From: Amphimedon queenslandica | Taxonomy: Eukaryota > Porifera > Demospongiae > Haplosclerida > Niphatidae | Assembly (NCBI RefSeq): GCF_000090795.2 | Contig: NW_003546287.1 | Location: 217,940-281,939 of the forward strand | Length of the DNA: 64,000 nucleotides | Reading direction: 5' to 3' | In this document: positions 45,053-56,414 of the stretch, one piece after another | How the letters are laid out: every line of letters begins with the position of its first letter | Position numbering within the stretch: position 1 is the stretch's first letter | Program-made: the position numbers and the translations under genes | Notes under the pieces: generated by a model | What the model saw: only the letters and a program-made list of their open reading frames with translations | The model's database searches: none | What the model was told of the DNA's origin: nothing

Positions 45053-47880
45053 GCTCTTAGAACAAGTACGAAGCATCAAACACGTAAAAAGTCACTGTCG
45101 TCTATGTGCTAAGTCACTAGAAAGAGAAAGACACTGCTGTAGAGATAATTTATCAGTCATGTCTATTTGGGGAGTTGATCCAATGAGTGATTCTGCTAAT
45201 ATCAAACCAGTTTATTTCTGTCACAGCTGCTACATTACTCAGAAATGTATAACTTCATCAGGAAATGAAATTAAACGTACTCATGCATGCTGACTGGTTC
45301 CCGCAAAATAGTAGATCTAGTACAGTGTGTGACATTCTTTGCAAGGGAGGGAGACCAATACAGTAATACTGCAGTGGCCAACCTACACTTCTGAGCACAC
45401 ATATTAAGTCTGTTGCAGGTGACATTCCTCAGTTAAAGTTTTAGCAGTTGGCAGACGAGAGGCATATAAGAAGATGTAACCTGCAAATTATGCTTAAGTG
45501 CAGCCAATAATCCCATAGAAGTATGACCCTGTAAAACACTACTCTCCTGTAACTGTGGTACTTCAATAGCAGCAGCACCATCTTTTCCTGGTCCAGTTGC
45601 TTTTGTCGTCATAAGTCAATCTCAACCACATTCACCAAGCCATCCAGTCTCATAGAGAGACTATTCAATGTCTTGAAAGTTACGTGTGAAAAATGTAACA
45701 ACATTGTGCCATTAGAGTCAGCTGGAAAGGAATGCTCCCATCATCAACCTATTGTGTCACACAAATCGGTAGTGAAAGTGGTATCATAAATGATACAAGA
45801 GAGTGAGAGTGGTACTGTCACAATTTCAACAGGAGGCAGGGTAAGGTAAAATAATTATGTTTAAAAGTAGTTTACCACTGCATTTTAGCCAATTATTTTA
45901 ACAAGTATGACAAATTCCTCACTCAGCAGTGCAGAATCATCACGATCAGGAGTAGTGAGCTATCAGAGAAAGATTAAGTGGAAGCAGTTCAGAGGAGCAG
46001 CTACTGGATGAGATCAAGTTGATACCTAATGAGGAAAAACAGAGTTTAAGGAAAGAATTTAATTTAAGTGTTCATATCTCAGAGCAAAATGTGGCCATGA
46101 AAGCTGATTTGGGTTTACCATGGCGGAAAGTAAGAATTATGAAAAGGTAACATAATTATACAAGAAATTGAAGTATATTTCCTAGGTGGCTGAAAGCATG
46201 CATTGTGACTTTTGCAAGTGAAGGAAAACAGAGAGAGAGGATTAAGACTGACCTAAGGAATATAGATATTCGAACAGAGGTAATTCCCTTTAACTTTTCT
46301 TTAAAAAGAGGAGGACAGGAGATAAGCACTAGCTGGTGTGACTGATTTGGCATTAGTTATTTTTTACCATTTCGATGAAAGAGAAAGGTAAGGTAATCAA
46401 TTACATACAGTCATACTTTATACAACATGTAATCAAGTTATGTCAACTTATTTGGCATGATAGTATAATCCCATTTCATGAAGTCTGAATTAAAGTAGGA
46501 GGAGATAAAGGAGGCTCATCTGTGAAGGCCTCCTTTCAACTTAATCACCACCAAACCTAATTCAGTCACCAACAGCTGTGTTTTTTCTCTTTTCGAAGTA
46601 CCTGACACAGTCTTCCACCTTCATTTGGCACTGGATCAATACACGTTTGCTATATCAAATCTTCAAAGAGCTAAATGGACGTAACAAATCAATAAAAATT
46701 AACAATGAATAAGCAAAATGAATGAACAATGATACATTACAGGAATTATAGCCTTTGAGTCTTCATGGCAGGGGACTAAGTGTGTCTATGCAATATGTAT
46801 GTAATATCTGGAGCAAGTGATAAGAAACTTTCAATAAATTTTTTTATTAAAAATAAGGATGCCATTGTTGCTTTTGGTGTAATGTCACACTAAAAGAGTT
46901 AAAAACAGCCAGATTAACTAGGCAGCAATGCACAGAACACACTCTGCAGACACTGCAGTACAAGTATCAACAATTTATGGCACATGGTGGAATTCTTAAA
47001 AAGGCCAAGTTATCCGACAATGTACTGGGAGATGCATGTTTTGATATTCCATTGTATGAAGTAAATATAATTATGCCATTAAGCATTAATTTTATTGTGT
47101 GTGTAACGTCATGTAGGTATCTCCATCAGCAATGCATATCACTCTTGGAAACTTTCAAAGGTTATTCAACCTTTTAGAAGAAGAGTGTCATCAATTCAAT
47201 CTCAGCATTAGCAAAAGCTGTGCTTCATCTGGCTCTTCATTTAGAGATATCAGCAAGCCAGATCTACTGTTAAGGCACTGGACAAAGAACAAGCAGTTCT
47301 AAGGGTGGAGCTAAACCAGGCACGGAGCTAAACCAGGCACAGCAGATACTGGCATTGTTGTTGCTGTCTAGTCAACAACCTCAGCTAGATTGAAGGATAC
47401 AAGACATAACCAAAGACATTCATGATCATACAAATAGAATAGCTACTAATGTCAGACTGACAATACATAAAATGTACATATACTTTAATACAGGATCAGT
47501 CTATTACTTAAAATAAAAAGGTGGTATATCAAATGGGTTTGAACGTGAGGATTGGGTTTTGTTAAATCACTTGAAATGGCCCTCAAATTTTTCGATTTTG
47601 AAAGACAGGCATGCCATATGGAATCTTTTATTGGTAACCACGTACATAAGGCTTTAATGGTACTTCAGTGATATAAAAGCATACATGCACCTGATGATTT
47701 CTTTTTAACAGCCACAAAACATTATGAGTATGTGTCAATCATTTTCTCTGACTGCTGCATCAATATTTGACACTGCCTTACAGCAAAAGGCACAGGACAT
47801 ACAGGATAACTTTGTAGATGTCTTTACACTTTTTTCATCCTGTCACAAGATTTGACAGCAGTTCCTTGCTTACAAATGCT
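45053..47880 (+). pseudogene. RAG1 N-terminus-like (N-RAG-TP-type) multi-exon gene
   Basis: Exon 45,053-45,293 has HCRLCAKSLERERHCC, SIWGVDPMSDSANIKPVYFC and HSCY, a Cys-rich unit like the RAG1 N-terminal zinc domain. A RING-like remnant follows (TCKLCLSAANNPIEV, 45,479-45,525), then NVLKVTCEKCNNIVPL (45,670). 45,990-46,146 reads LLDEIKLIPNEEKQSLRKEF and AMKADLGLPWRKVR. A 39 nt intron (46,147-46,185) joins MKR to WLKAC exactly. Later come WHDSIIPFHEV and KVGGDKGGSS (46,450-46,530), MAHGGILKKAKLSDNVLGDA (46,977), DKEQAVLRVELNQA (47,280) and FVDVFTLFSSCHK (47,810). This order fits repeated genes of the N-RAG-TP kind described from molluscs. Multiple stops and shifts. The 5' exons are uncertain because palindrome D sits immediately upstream. 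Confidence 0.65.
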
Positions 47881-47924
47881 GAAATTAATACATTAGGTAT
47901 AGTTCATAATAATTAATTAATTAA

Positions 47925-49150
47925 TTATTAATTGAAATTAGTTCATAATATTGCATGAATTTAATTCAGTTCATCCAAAGGGTTAAGAGTTCCAAGTGTT
48001 ACAATAATGTTTAAAAATTCAATAAGTTCTGAGATATAAAACTTAATTAGAAACATTTAGTGTTGAGTTCTACTATAGAAATAAAACTGAAAATATTTCA
48101 AAATATTATAAGAATGTAATCTAATAGCTCAAAAAATTTCTGAGTTGTAGAACTGAATTACAAACAATTAATGTTGAGTTCCGTTTTTTGGAACTAAAAC
48201 ACAACATTGTAACAATTATTTCATAACAATGTATGAATGTATTTCAGTTGATCCAAAAAGTTCTGAGGTGTAGAACTTGATTACCATGTTGCTCATGAAT
48301 GCGAAACGACAGCATTAAAGAGTTCTGAGACCAAGAACATGAATAAAAACACTTAGTGCTGAGTTCCGTCCAATGGAACTAAAAAGAAATATTTCTCATT
48401 ATTGCATGAATGTTATTTAGTAGCTGCAAAGAGTTTTGAGTTGTAGAACTTGATTAGAAACATTTAGCGTTAAGTTCTGTTCACACATACAACATTGTTA
48501 ACATGTAGGCTAGCCATTGAGTAGAAAATTTTTCTCCATTATTAATACGAATTAGAATTAGGCCTTAATTGAATTTACTTCAATCTCTTGAGTTGATGTA
48601 TTTCATTCTCTCTTCAGACTCAAGACTCATTCAGTTCACACAAGAATTGGCATGTGATAATATACATGTACATCACATCAAGCAACATTAACAATTGGAG
48701 CACAAAAAGTATGTGTATTCTCCTATTGACTGTAACATTACATGTACATGTATTCTGGACATCAGGTACAAAAGAATCATCACTAGCATCATCCCCCTCC
48801 AATAATTAAGAAACATTGTATAATTCCTGAGAAAACAATGTTGTAATTTATATATGTGGAAATAGTCACAGTATTGTCTAAGTAAAAGATTTCTGAGATA
48901 TAGAACTTGATTAAACACATTTAGTGTTGAGTTCTGTCCTATGGAACTACAACTACAAATACTTCACAATATTTCATGAATGTAATTCAGTAGCTGCAAA
49001 GAATTCTGAGTTGTAGAACTTGATTATAAACATATACTGTTAAATTTTGTCCTATCAAAATAAGAGAACATTGTAAAAATTATTTCACAATATTGTATGA
49101 CTGTAATTTTGTTGATGCAAACAATTGTTAGGTGTAGAACTTGCTAAAAA
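47925..49150. repeat. Satellite of about 110-125 bp period, 7-8 copies
   Basis: Units carry TTCTGAGTTGTAGAACTTGA, then TTAGAAACATTTAGTGTTGA with GTTCTGTCCTATGGAACTA, then CAATATTGCATGAATGTAAT with TCAGTAGCTGCAAAGA. Copies start near 48,028, 48,139, 48,263, 48,321, 48,432, 48,891, 49,007 and 49,131. The array is interrupted at about 48,490-48,885 by unrelated sequence. Identity between units looks like 70-85%. AGTTCTGAG with TGTAGAACT gives each unit a small self-complementary start. Confidence 0.85.
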
Positions 49151-49199
49151 TAAGCTACCGTAACAAAGCGATGTGGCGAAATGCATTGAGGAAGCGCTA

Positions 49200-50040
49200 A
49201 TGGACAGTGTCATAGAGAATATGAAAGTAAAAGACATTCTGGAAAGGATGAGTATGAAATCTTAGGAATTACATTGCCAATGAATTGCAAAAATAATTTT
49301 TATACAGCTCAGTGTGGAATACCAACTCCCCATCATGGTAGCTATCATATTATGTCACCTGGGCATCAGCAACCATTTTTTGTAGCTCATCTATTCATTC
49401 ACCTTCACCAATAGGTTCATTTCACCATTATGAAAGTGACACTGGTCACACTACACCTTAATGACTATAATCTGACATTGATGGTACTCTACGTTACTTT
49501 GATTGTCAACTATTAATTAATATACCTTTAGGTATTCATCCATTAATTCTGATATTATAGCTTGGCATGTTTTGGGAATGATTCGCCCTAGACTTTGTGC
49601 TGAAATTCTATATAAAAACTTCAAACTACCATATGTTTCACCTACATTAGTGTACATGATAAAAATTAATTACAATAAGATCATCTACCTGTTGCAAAAA
49701 AACGTAGTGTAACCGCCAATCTTTCTCTAGGAGGGATTGCCTCTCTCAAATCGGTATCCTTAAAAGTAATTTTTGAGCCCACTCTTTGAGAACTGTGGCA
49801 GACATAACTATTGGATCATCAGCCATTTTACAACCCAATGGAGTTAAAAATGAAATAATAACATTTATAACTGAAGTTTCATGCAACATAAATTTTCCAT
49901 GCAATATGCTGCTTACAACAATGTTCCATATGATGCTGCATAGTGGATGCCCACCTTTAAGTAATTATTTACCCTGTCCACCAATTTACACTATATACAC
50001 ACATGTATTAGTTTTGTGTATGTTATGTTGACTGTGTATT
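49200..50040 (+). CDS. Unrecognised decayed coding trace
   Basis: Protein-like blocks: IENMKVKDILERMSMK (49,210), GIPTPHHGSYHIMSPGHQQP (49,315-49,375), IRPRLCAEILYKNFKLPYVS (49,583-49,645), and an open frame 49,786-50,031 with VADITIGSSAILQPNGVKNE and CNINFPCNMLLTTMFHMML. The last block looks like genuine protein, but I do not know the family. Stops separate the blocks. Confidence 0.3.
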
Positions 50041-50199
50041 CCACTATGTGATATCCATTGGACACAGTCATGAAATTTACATATTTGTAGCTTGTGGGAG
50101 ATGACAGCATAAAATTCATATACTTAATAAAATACAAGTTACCTGGGAAACACACAGTGAAGCAACAATTGGACTCAAATCTGGCCAAGGTAAGACACT

Positions 50200-51730
50200 G
50201 AGGACAACTACCAACTCCTAGCCGCCATCTCCTGAGAAGAGCCTTTTACTAACAGGAAGTGATGTTTCAAAAGTTTTTGATATTGGCTTCCTTCCTGTTT
50301 CCAATCAATGTATGTAGAAGAGGGCACTAATTTTTAGAAAGAATTATATCATAAATAATAAAGTAAATTAAAGGGATTGGAAATGGAAGCGTGTTGTGGG
50401 CAAACCTCCATTCATTTGTATTGTTGCTAAGTAATCAGAGGAGGGTTGGGTTTTTTTGACAGATTGTGAAGCAAAAAACGGATTTTCTTGCTTTATTCAC
50501 TATTTGCAAGAGAATACAATTCATGCCAAGAAAATTCAGAATATACTAACCAGTGTTTATGCTTTTTATTGCTATTTTTATTCACTAAATCAATGCATGC
50601 ATTAGAGCTGCATCACTCTTTAATTAGAAATACCATTTTGTCCCCCACAGAGGGACTCGTTTTGTTCTTCAGCTATGATTAGGGCAATTATGAGCAAGCC
50701 CCACTCAGGCGAAGTGTCCCTCACTCATTCACTCACTCGGTATGTCTGTAAGTGCGTCTCCAGTCACGCCTAATTGGGTCACATCCATTTGTGCAGAAGT
50801 CTTTATGTAAAAATCAATGATCCTATGCAGTAGCATTTTAATGACATACTTTCATTGATGTTGGTGTGGTTGCAAATTGCAATGGAATAAAAATGGCGCC
50901 TAACTTAGCCAATCTTACTTGCAGCAACATAAGACTGATCTGTCTTAACCAGCTGAGAAAAGTTAAGGAAATACATATGAATCTTCAAGTTTTTATTAAT
51001 TATGGTTGAATGACAGAATATAAAAGCACTTTAAATGGTTCATCAGAGAAAAGAAAGTCTAAAAGTACTATACTTGAAAATATTATAGTAAAATTATATT
51101 ATACTTATTAAAGTTACAACTGAGATTATTCACTGCTAACAAAGCTAGAAGAGCAAGCTATAAGATTTTCTTCAGTGTATGTATAAGTCACAAGTTCTGC
51201 GCTACTCTGCTTGTATATCATTCACTATTTCACAAGCCTTTGTGACATCTAAACATTGTATATTGCCATGCTAGCTTGTGTTCGCTCCTTCATAGCTCTA
51301 CATTTGCCTAGTTAAGTATAACTATTTTAAAGAGCTTGAAATCTACTATGGAATGAGCTAACTTGTACGTTGATACCATGAACCTTCAGTGTTTTATGAA
51401 CAATGAAGTGTTTCAAAAGGAGGCAACTTTGAGTACCTCTAACTAGTTGCAAAATTGCTTTTGGAGACACAAAAAATGCTGCAGGTTGCTCCAATAATTC
51501 TATGTGGAATGGGCTATATATCAAAAGCAAGCACTCTCCTGGAGCCACACAAATTGCCTTTGAAATCCTTCCAGAGCAATTTCACCAATGGAGGAGATGG
51601 AAAAATCATTCAAAACACTAATGGTTGTCATGTGGCCCAACCAGGATTTAATGTCACTTTCCTATGTCCTGTTGCTACCCCCATTTCCAATCCCTTTCGT
51701 TTACTCTAACATTTGATTATAAATACCATA
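50200..51730. other. Stretch without recognised genes
   Basis: Contains CACTCATTCACTCACTCGGT-like simple sequence at 50,720-50,745 and scattered short open frames on both strands. Nothing I can name. Confidence 0.4.
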
Positions 51731-51735
51731 TATTG

Positions 51736-52069
51736 TAGGGCAATTAATCTTCGCAAATGCAAATAAGAATTACCATGGAAACAATTTAGATAGTTGCTAT
51801 GGCAATTGACTATGTGTTCATACAATTACAGTGTTCAGCAGCTCATCTGCTATTCTTTAGCAGCTATAGAGGAGCGATCTAGCTCTTATCCGTTTATATT
51901 CTTGTATGGACCACTACATTCGAGCTCTTTCCTGCAAAATTAGTGCTGGTCCGTCTGTCAAGATTTTAAACACCCAGGTCAATAAACGTGTTCATTGACT
52001 TGAATGGGGTTTGTAATATATGACCGACGGCATAGATATTAGAGTACAGGAAAGGGATTGGAAACCACC
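51736..52069 (+). repeat. Left TIR of the P-like element
   Basis: Inverted partner of 61,948-62,192. Includes AGCAGCTATAGAGGAGCGAT, TCCGTTTATATTCTTG and CTGGTCCGTC. An 85 bp insert at about 51,962-52,025 is absent from the right arm. Confidence 0.85.
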
Positions 52070-52189
52070 GTTCGCAGCAGGAAATGCTAATTGTCATTGC
52101 TGTATTTGTCTTTTTTAAGAACATTTAAAATTAAAACCTTATTGTTTTAATTATTAGTATTGGTTAATAATATCATAATCCACGTGTTG

Positions 52190-52360
52190 GGACTAGATAA
52201 AAGCGGGAGCGGGAGTAGGAGCGGGAGTTAACTGAAAAAAGTGGGAGTGGGAGTAGGAGCGGGAGTTAACGGATAAAAGTGGGAGTGGGAGTAGGAACGG
52301 GAGTTTATGGATAAAAGCGAGGGTACTGGAGTAGGAGCGGCAGTTAACGGATAAATACAG
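52190..52360 (+). repeat. Left minisatellite TIR of the MULE
   Basis: About four units of a 40-50 bp repeat built from GATAAAAG(C/T)GGGAG and TAGGAGCGGGAGTTAAC. The right end (57,965-58,148) carries the complementary array with about four units. Confidence 0.9.
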
Positions 52361-52423
52361 TAGTTTTAGGTGGGGTACACGTGTTTTGTCGTGTCTACTC
52401 AGTGCGCTTGCTTGAAGAGTATC

Positions 52424-53369
52424 ATGTGTGCAGACTGTAATCCTTATAGTCGTAATCTTTCTGATATTCTAGAGCATGATGAAGTTTTGAGACTATTTTG
52501 CACTATATATACGCAGCAGCAACTGTTATGTCGTGTTCCTCCAGTTTCACCGAAGGGGGGAGAATTGTACATTTTTGATTTGGTAGAAGACAGTACCAAG
52601 TGGGACAGCTGGAAAAGAAAGTTTAGGTTAGTTTGTTGTGCTGTTGGAAATTATCATCTTAATTATATTATATAATGACAAGTATAGCATAATTTAATGA
52701 TAAGTGGTATTACGGTAATTATGTGACCAGGTTCACTGTGGCTCAATCAATCAGTGTCCTGTTCAGTGATATACCAATGCCATACTGTATCAGCTACTGT
52801 ATAGTTACTGGTCATGCAAGCATTGTCGGGCTGTCCTCACTTAATGCAATGATCTTTATTATTTTATGCATGTATATTCATGCAGATGTGATCAGTATCG
52901 ATGGGTCAATAAAGGTGTTATTGATGCCAAGTGCAGTGATGGTACGACTCTTAAAAAGAGATCTAACTATATCGACCGTGAAGGTCTTCCTCGGAATAAA
53001 GGAGATGATCCATTTAGGAGATGGGAGTTTTGGGGATACGGCAGTTCTTTTATTTTGCATTACACTGGTAAAGACAGTATTTTCAATCCATTTGCACATT
53101 GTGGTCATAGGAAAGATGAAACAGCCAGACCTTTTATTAGATCAGGACACTTTATAAAGAAAAAGGTACATAGTTATTTACACATATGCATGCATGCAAG
53201 AATGGATGCTATACTGTATACCTATTTTATCATTAAGTGTTATTACCGGTATGTGTAGGTAACTGAAGGTAACTCCTTACAAACAGATAAGCAGGTCTAC
53301 AGAGAGATAGTGAACTTGGATAGAGGTGGACCGAGGCATTGTGTTGAAACACCAAGAAATTCTGAACAG
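52424..53369 (+). CDS. MULE gene, N-terminal exons
   Basis: Exon 1 (ATG 52,424 to 52,626) reads MCADCNPYSRNLSDILEHDE and GGELYIFDLVEDSTKWDSWK, ending TTTAG before GTTAGT. Exon 2 (52,886-53,166, after TTCATGCAG) reads CDQYRWVNKGVIDAKCSDGT, YIDREGLPRNKGDD, RRWEFWGYGSSFILHYTGKD and FAHCGHRKDETARPF. Exon 3 (53,259-53,369) ends GGPRHCVETPRNSEQ. This N-terminal layout (RWxNxGxxxLxxxxPxxKKxY, then LxHYxG) is familiar from SWIM-type MULE proteins of invertebrates. It sits directly inside the left terminal repeat, so the promoter is probably in or just after the minisatellite. Exon joints keep frame. Confidence 0.7.
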
Positions 53370-53563
53370 GTTAGAATTCAGTTTTAGCATGCCTTGTTTG
53401 ATAAAAGGTTCCCCTAAATTCTTTTGGTCAACTTAAGTAACTAACTACAAGCTCTGATATATATACATATGTACAGTACTTGACAAAAGAATTACGTATA
53501 TAGTCATCAAAGACTCCTAACTTTGTTAAATGTATAATTATTGTAACACTATATCTTCAACAG

Positions 53564-55140
53564 GTTAAAAATTTTAGAAATGCTCAGTGTAAGCAGGTTT
53601 GTATTTCTCATGATGCTCTTTCTAACTTGTACCAGTTGTCATTTCAATTGAAGTTTCCAAATCGAAGAGGAGACAGTACTGATTTCGTTTCTTATATTTC
53701 CATACATCCGAGAGTAATTGTCCACCTTTTACCACAACCAGTTCTTGAGTCACTAGAGCAACTGGTTAAAGTTTAAAAACAAGCCAACACTCCTTCCCTA
53801 CGATACTGTTTTCAATGTAGGAGATTATTATATTTTAATTCTTTCATTTCGCCACTCATTGTTTTGAGAAGAGCCTATTGTTCCATGTGCATTCTTACTA
53901 CATTCAAGGAGATACCAAAGTGATCACAAGGACTTTATTGAGGCTATCACAAAAGTCATTCGTCCACTTAAGACTAAGCATGTCAACTTGGTTTCTGATA
54001 GAGAGTTCAAGTTTGCTAGTCTTTTCCCTGCTGGTTCTCATTTACATTGCAGGAACCATTTCATAAGTGATGTTCATTGGTATCTGAGAAGTAACACTGA
54101 CTGTACTCCTGAAGAAGTGAATATTATTATAAACTCCTTCCGTGATATAATGCTTAGTGAGATAGAGGAAGATTTTGAGAGCAATTGGGAAGACGTGAAG
54201 AATAATGAGGTTCTGAATAAGCATGACAAAGTTTTGCACTACTTTCAGAGGAATATTATTATTATCCCATTCTTCAAATGTCACGCTGCTATATGGACTC
54301 TGAAGTCTGCTGGAGTGACAGATGCAGAGCATGGACTCACAAATAATGCTTCAGAGTCCTTTAATGCTGTGTTACGTAGGCTTCAACAATGGAAGCAGGT
54401 GCCAGCAGATGTCATCGTCACCTCACTGTATCACTTGTGTGTATAGTACCGTTGTGAGATTGAGAAATCTCTTTATCTGTGTGGGCAATGGAGCGTGAAG
54501 GATGAGTATAACCATCTCAAGAGAGAGCCTTCCTTACTTCCATACATGGACATTGCACCAAGTCCTGAAGAAATTCTGGAAGAAGTTAAGAGAGGTATAG
54601 CTGTAACTGTGCAAGCAGATGACACCCCATCTTTCTCAAGTTCTAGACATTCTGCTGATAGTGATGTCATGATGGCTCATGTAGCCTTAGCAAATGAGAG
54701 AGTGAAACTAGTAGAGAATGGCTCGTGGATGGTTACAGATAATGATCGTTTGTCTGCATCTTCTGTACGGTTGTTTCCAAAGGAAACATGCTCGTGTTCA
54801 TCTACAAGAACTTTCTACCATATATTGGCTTGTCGAATTACGTTGGGGCTAGCAATAGAAGTTTCTGGAAAGACCAATCTTTCAGAAATGAGAAGGAAGG
54901 ATAGAAAAAGAAAGAGAGGCCACCAAGGAAGAAAAGACCACGTAAATGAGATTTTGCAGAGCCTCTGTGCCAAAATAAGCAAGCAAAAAGTTAGTGGTTA
55001 CTTTGTATTACAAAATGTTTTACCAAGAAATTTTATATAGCTCAAGAGAAAGTACATCTGGGCCTTCCTCAAAACGTCAAAGGAATGATGTCATTGATTT
55101 GGTAGAAAGTAGTCCGCATGCTGACTCAGCCTTTGTTGAT
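53564..55140 (+). CDS. MULE transposase core and SWIM zinc finger
   Basis: After the CTTCAACAG acceptor: QVCISHDALSNLYQLSFQLK and SYISIHPRVIVHLLPQP. The RNase H-like DDE core follows: YDTVFNVGDYY (about 53,799-53,831, first Asp), FRHSLF, PCAFLLHSRRYQSDHKDFIE, NLVSDREFKFASLFPAGSHL (second Asp, 53,991-54,000), HCRNHFISDVHWYLRS and GLTNNASESFNAVLRRLQQW (Glu, about 54,350). SWIM motif CSCSSTRTFYHILACRITLG (54,790-54,849). Basic KDRKRKRGHQGRK and SSKRQRND are likely nuclear signals. A +1 change near 53,770, one stop at 54,446 and a frame change near 55,041 interrupt it. The rest is long and open. Confidence 0.8.
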
Positions 55141-55335
55141 GGTGAGTTAACTTAAATTAGTAGATATATATGTAACAGTTTAAAAGATTGTATAACTCAA
55201 ATACATTATACATTGGCCTTATGAAATTTCAGCTGTTATAGCATTATCACAAAAAGGGCACAGGCTCAATTGCATGCATAACTTATTGTTAATTACTACG
55301 ATGCAAATGGACTAGTGCCAAGTGTCTTTCTTTTT

Positions 55336-56386
55336 TAGGTTCAGATAGAATTGTACCAAATCTGCTAGTAGAATCAGCTCATGAAGCTAATACAAATGAA
55401 AGTAAATTAAGATTTTAATTATGCAATGCATTAAGATTTTGTCCGCAGGTACTGTTCCTACTGCCAATAGTAACGATTTATATCTTTCTTGTCTGTTGAC
55501 TTCCAATGTAATTGCAAAATTGGCAGTACTGACATATGACAATGGTTCTGTTGATAGGATTGATTTTCTTAAGATTGTAGATAGATTAAGTACTGGTATC
55601 ATTGTAGCAACTCATGTCTGCCAAGCATCATTTGATAATGTACGTAAATTAACCAATCTTTACATATGGTTATTCACTTAATCTGTGACTCTAGTGAGTG
55701 ACTTATCTTTCTGTTGGACAAGCTGTAGTAGTACAAACAACTTGCTCCAAGCAAATAGCAGGTTTAAGGTGTCTCGCAGATGAAAGAGAAGTTCCAGTTA
55801 TTGAGGTAGTTGATGATGAATGATGCGTTCATAGTTGTATGGAATCATATTTCTACATATGCCTGGTATAAAAAAAATTAATTTTAATATTGTATGCCTC
55901 GTATTTTGAATAAGCTTTATCAAACGCAATATATATAGGCATAGTAGGCAGGGTCTACCAATTTTATTAATGTGTAGTCTTGCAAATGAGTGGGTTAAGT
56001 GTAACTATTAATGACGAACAGTGTGTCAAAAAGGACTGCCATAAATCCCTGATTTACGTTAGTTCACATTCCTATATGCAATAAATTTTTAATGTTGTAA
56101 GCAGCACTATTTCTGCTGGTCTTTAAGATTTTTTCATCTCGCTCTTGCCCTTACAGATCATTTCAACCTATGAAAGACCCGATGGAGTGGAACTAGAGTA
56201 TCATGCAGGAGTAATGTTAAGAAGAAATGCATCGATTGACAGTGACACCTTTGTAGCAAGACACATAGGTGTTCAGTTTACCATTGAGTCTGAAGGCGAA
56301 GCAGATCAGGATGTCTTGCTGGCAGCATTAGTTTATCATATGTGCATAAATAGAAGTTGCAGGCTAGATAAAATCAGATTGCAGTG
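55336..56386 (+). CDS. MULE gene, middle exons of unknown fold
   Basis: Small exons with good splice signals: 55,339-55,397 (SDRIVPNLLVESAHEANTN); 55,449-55,639 (VPTANSNDLYLSCLLTSNVI, GSVDRIDFLKIVDRLSTGII), flanked by GTCCGCAG and GTACGT; 55,726-55,805 (TTCSKQIAGLRCLADEREVP); and 56,157-56,386 (STYERPDGVELEYHAGVMLR, HIGVQFTIESEGEADQDVLL), after TTGCCCTTACAG. The exons keep open frames, which argues for a young or recently active copy. No domain recognised. Position between SWIM and PHD suggests one large protein, or a second gene. Confidence 0.55.
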
Positions 56387-56414
56387 ACATTGTTCGTGAT
56401 GAGATAATTTGGTT

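Noticed and set aside
47925-49150. CRISPR-like array
   Set aside because: Units are diverged, contiguous and without unique equal-length spacers; eukaryotic satellite.
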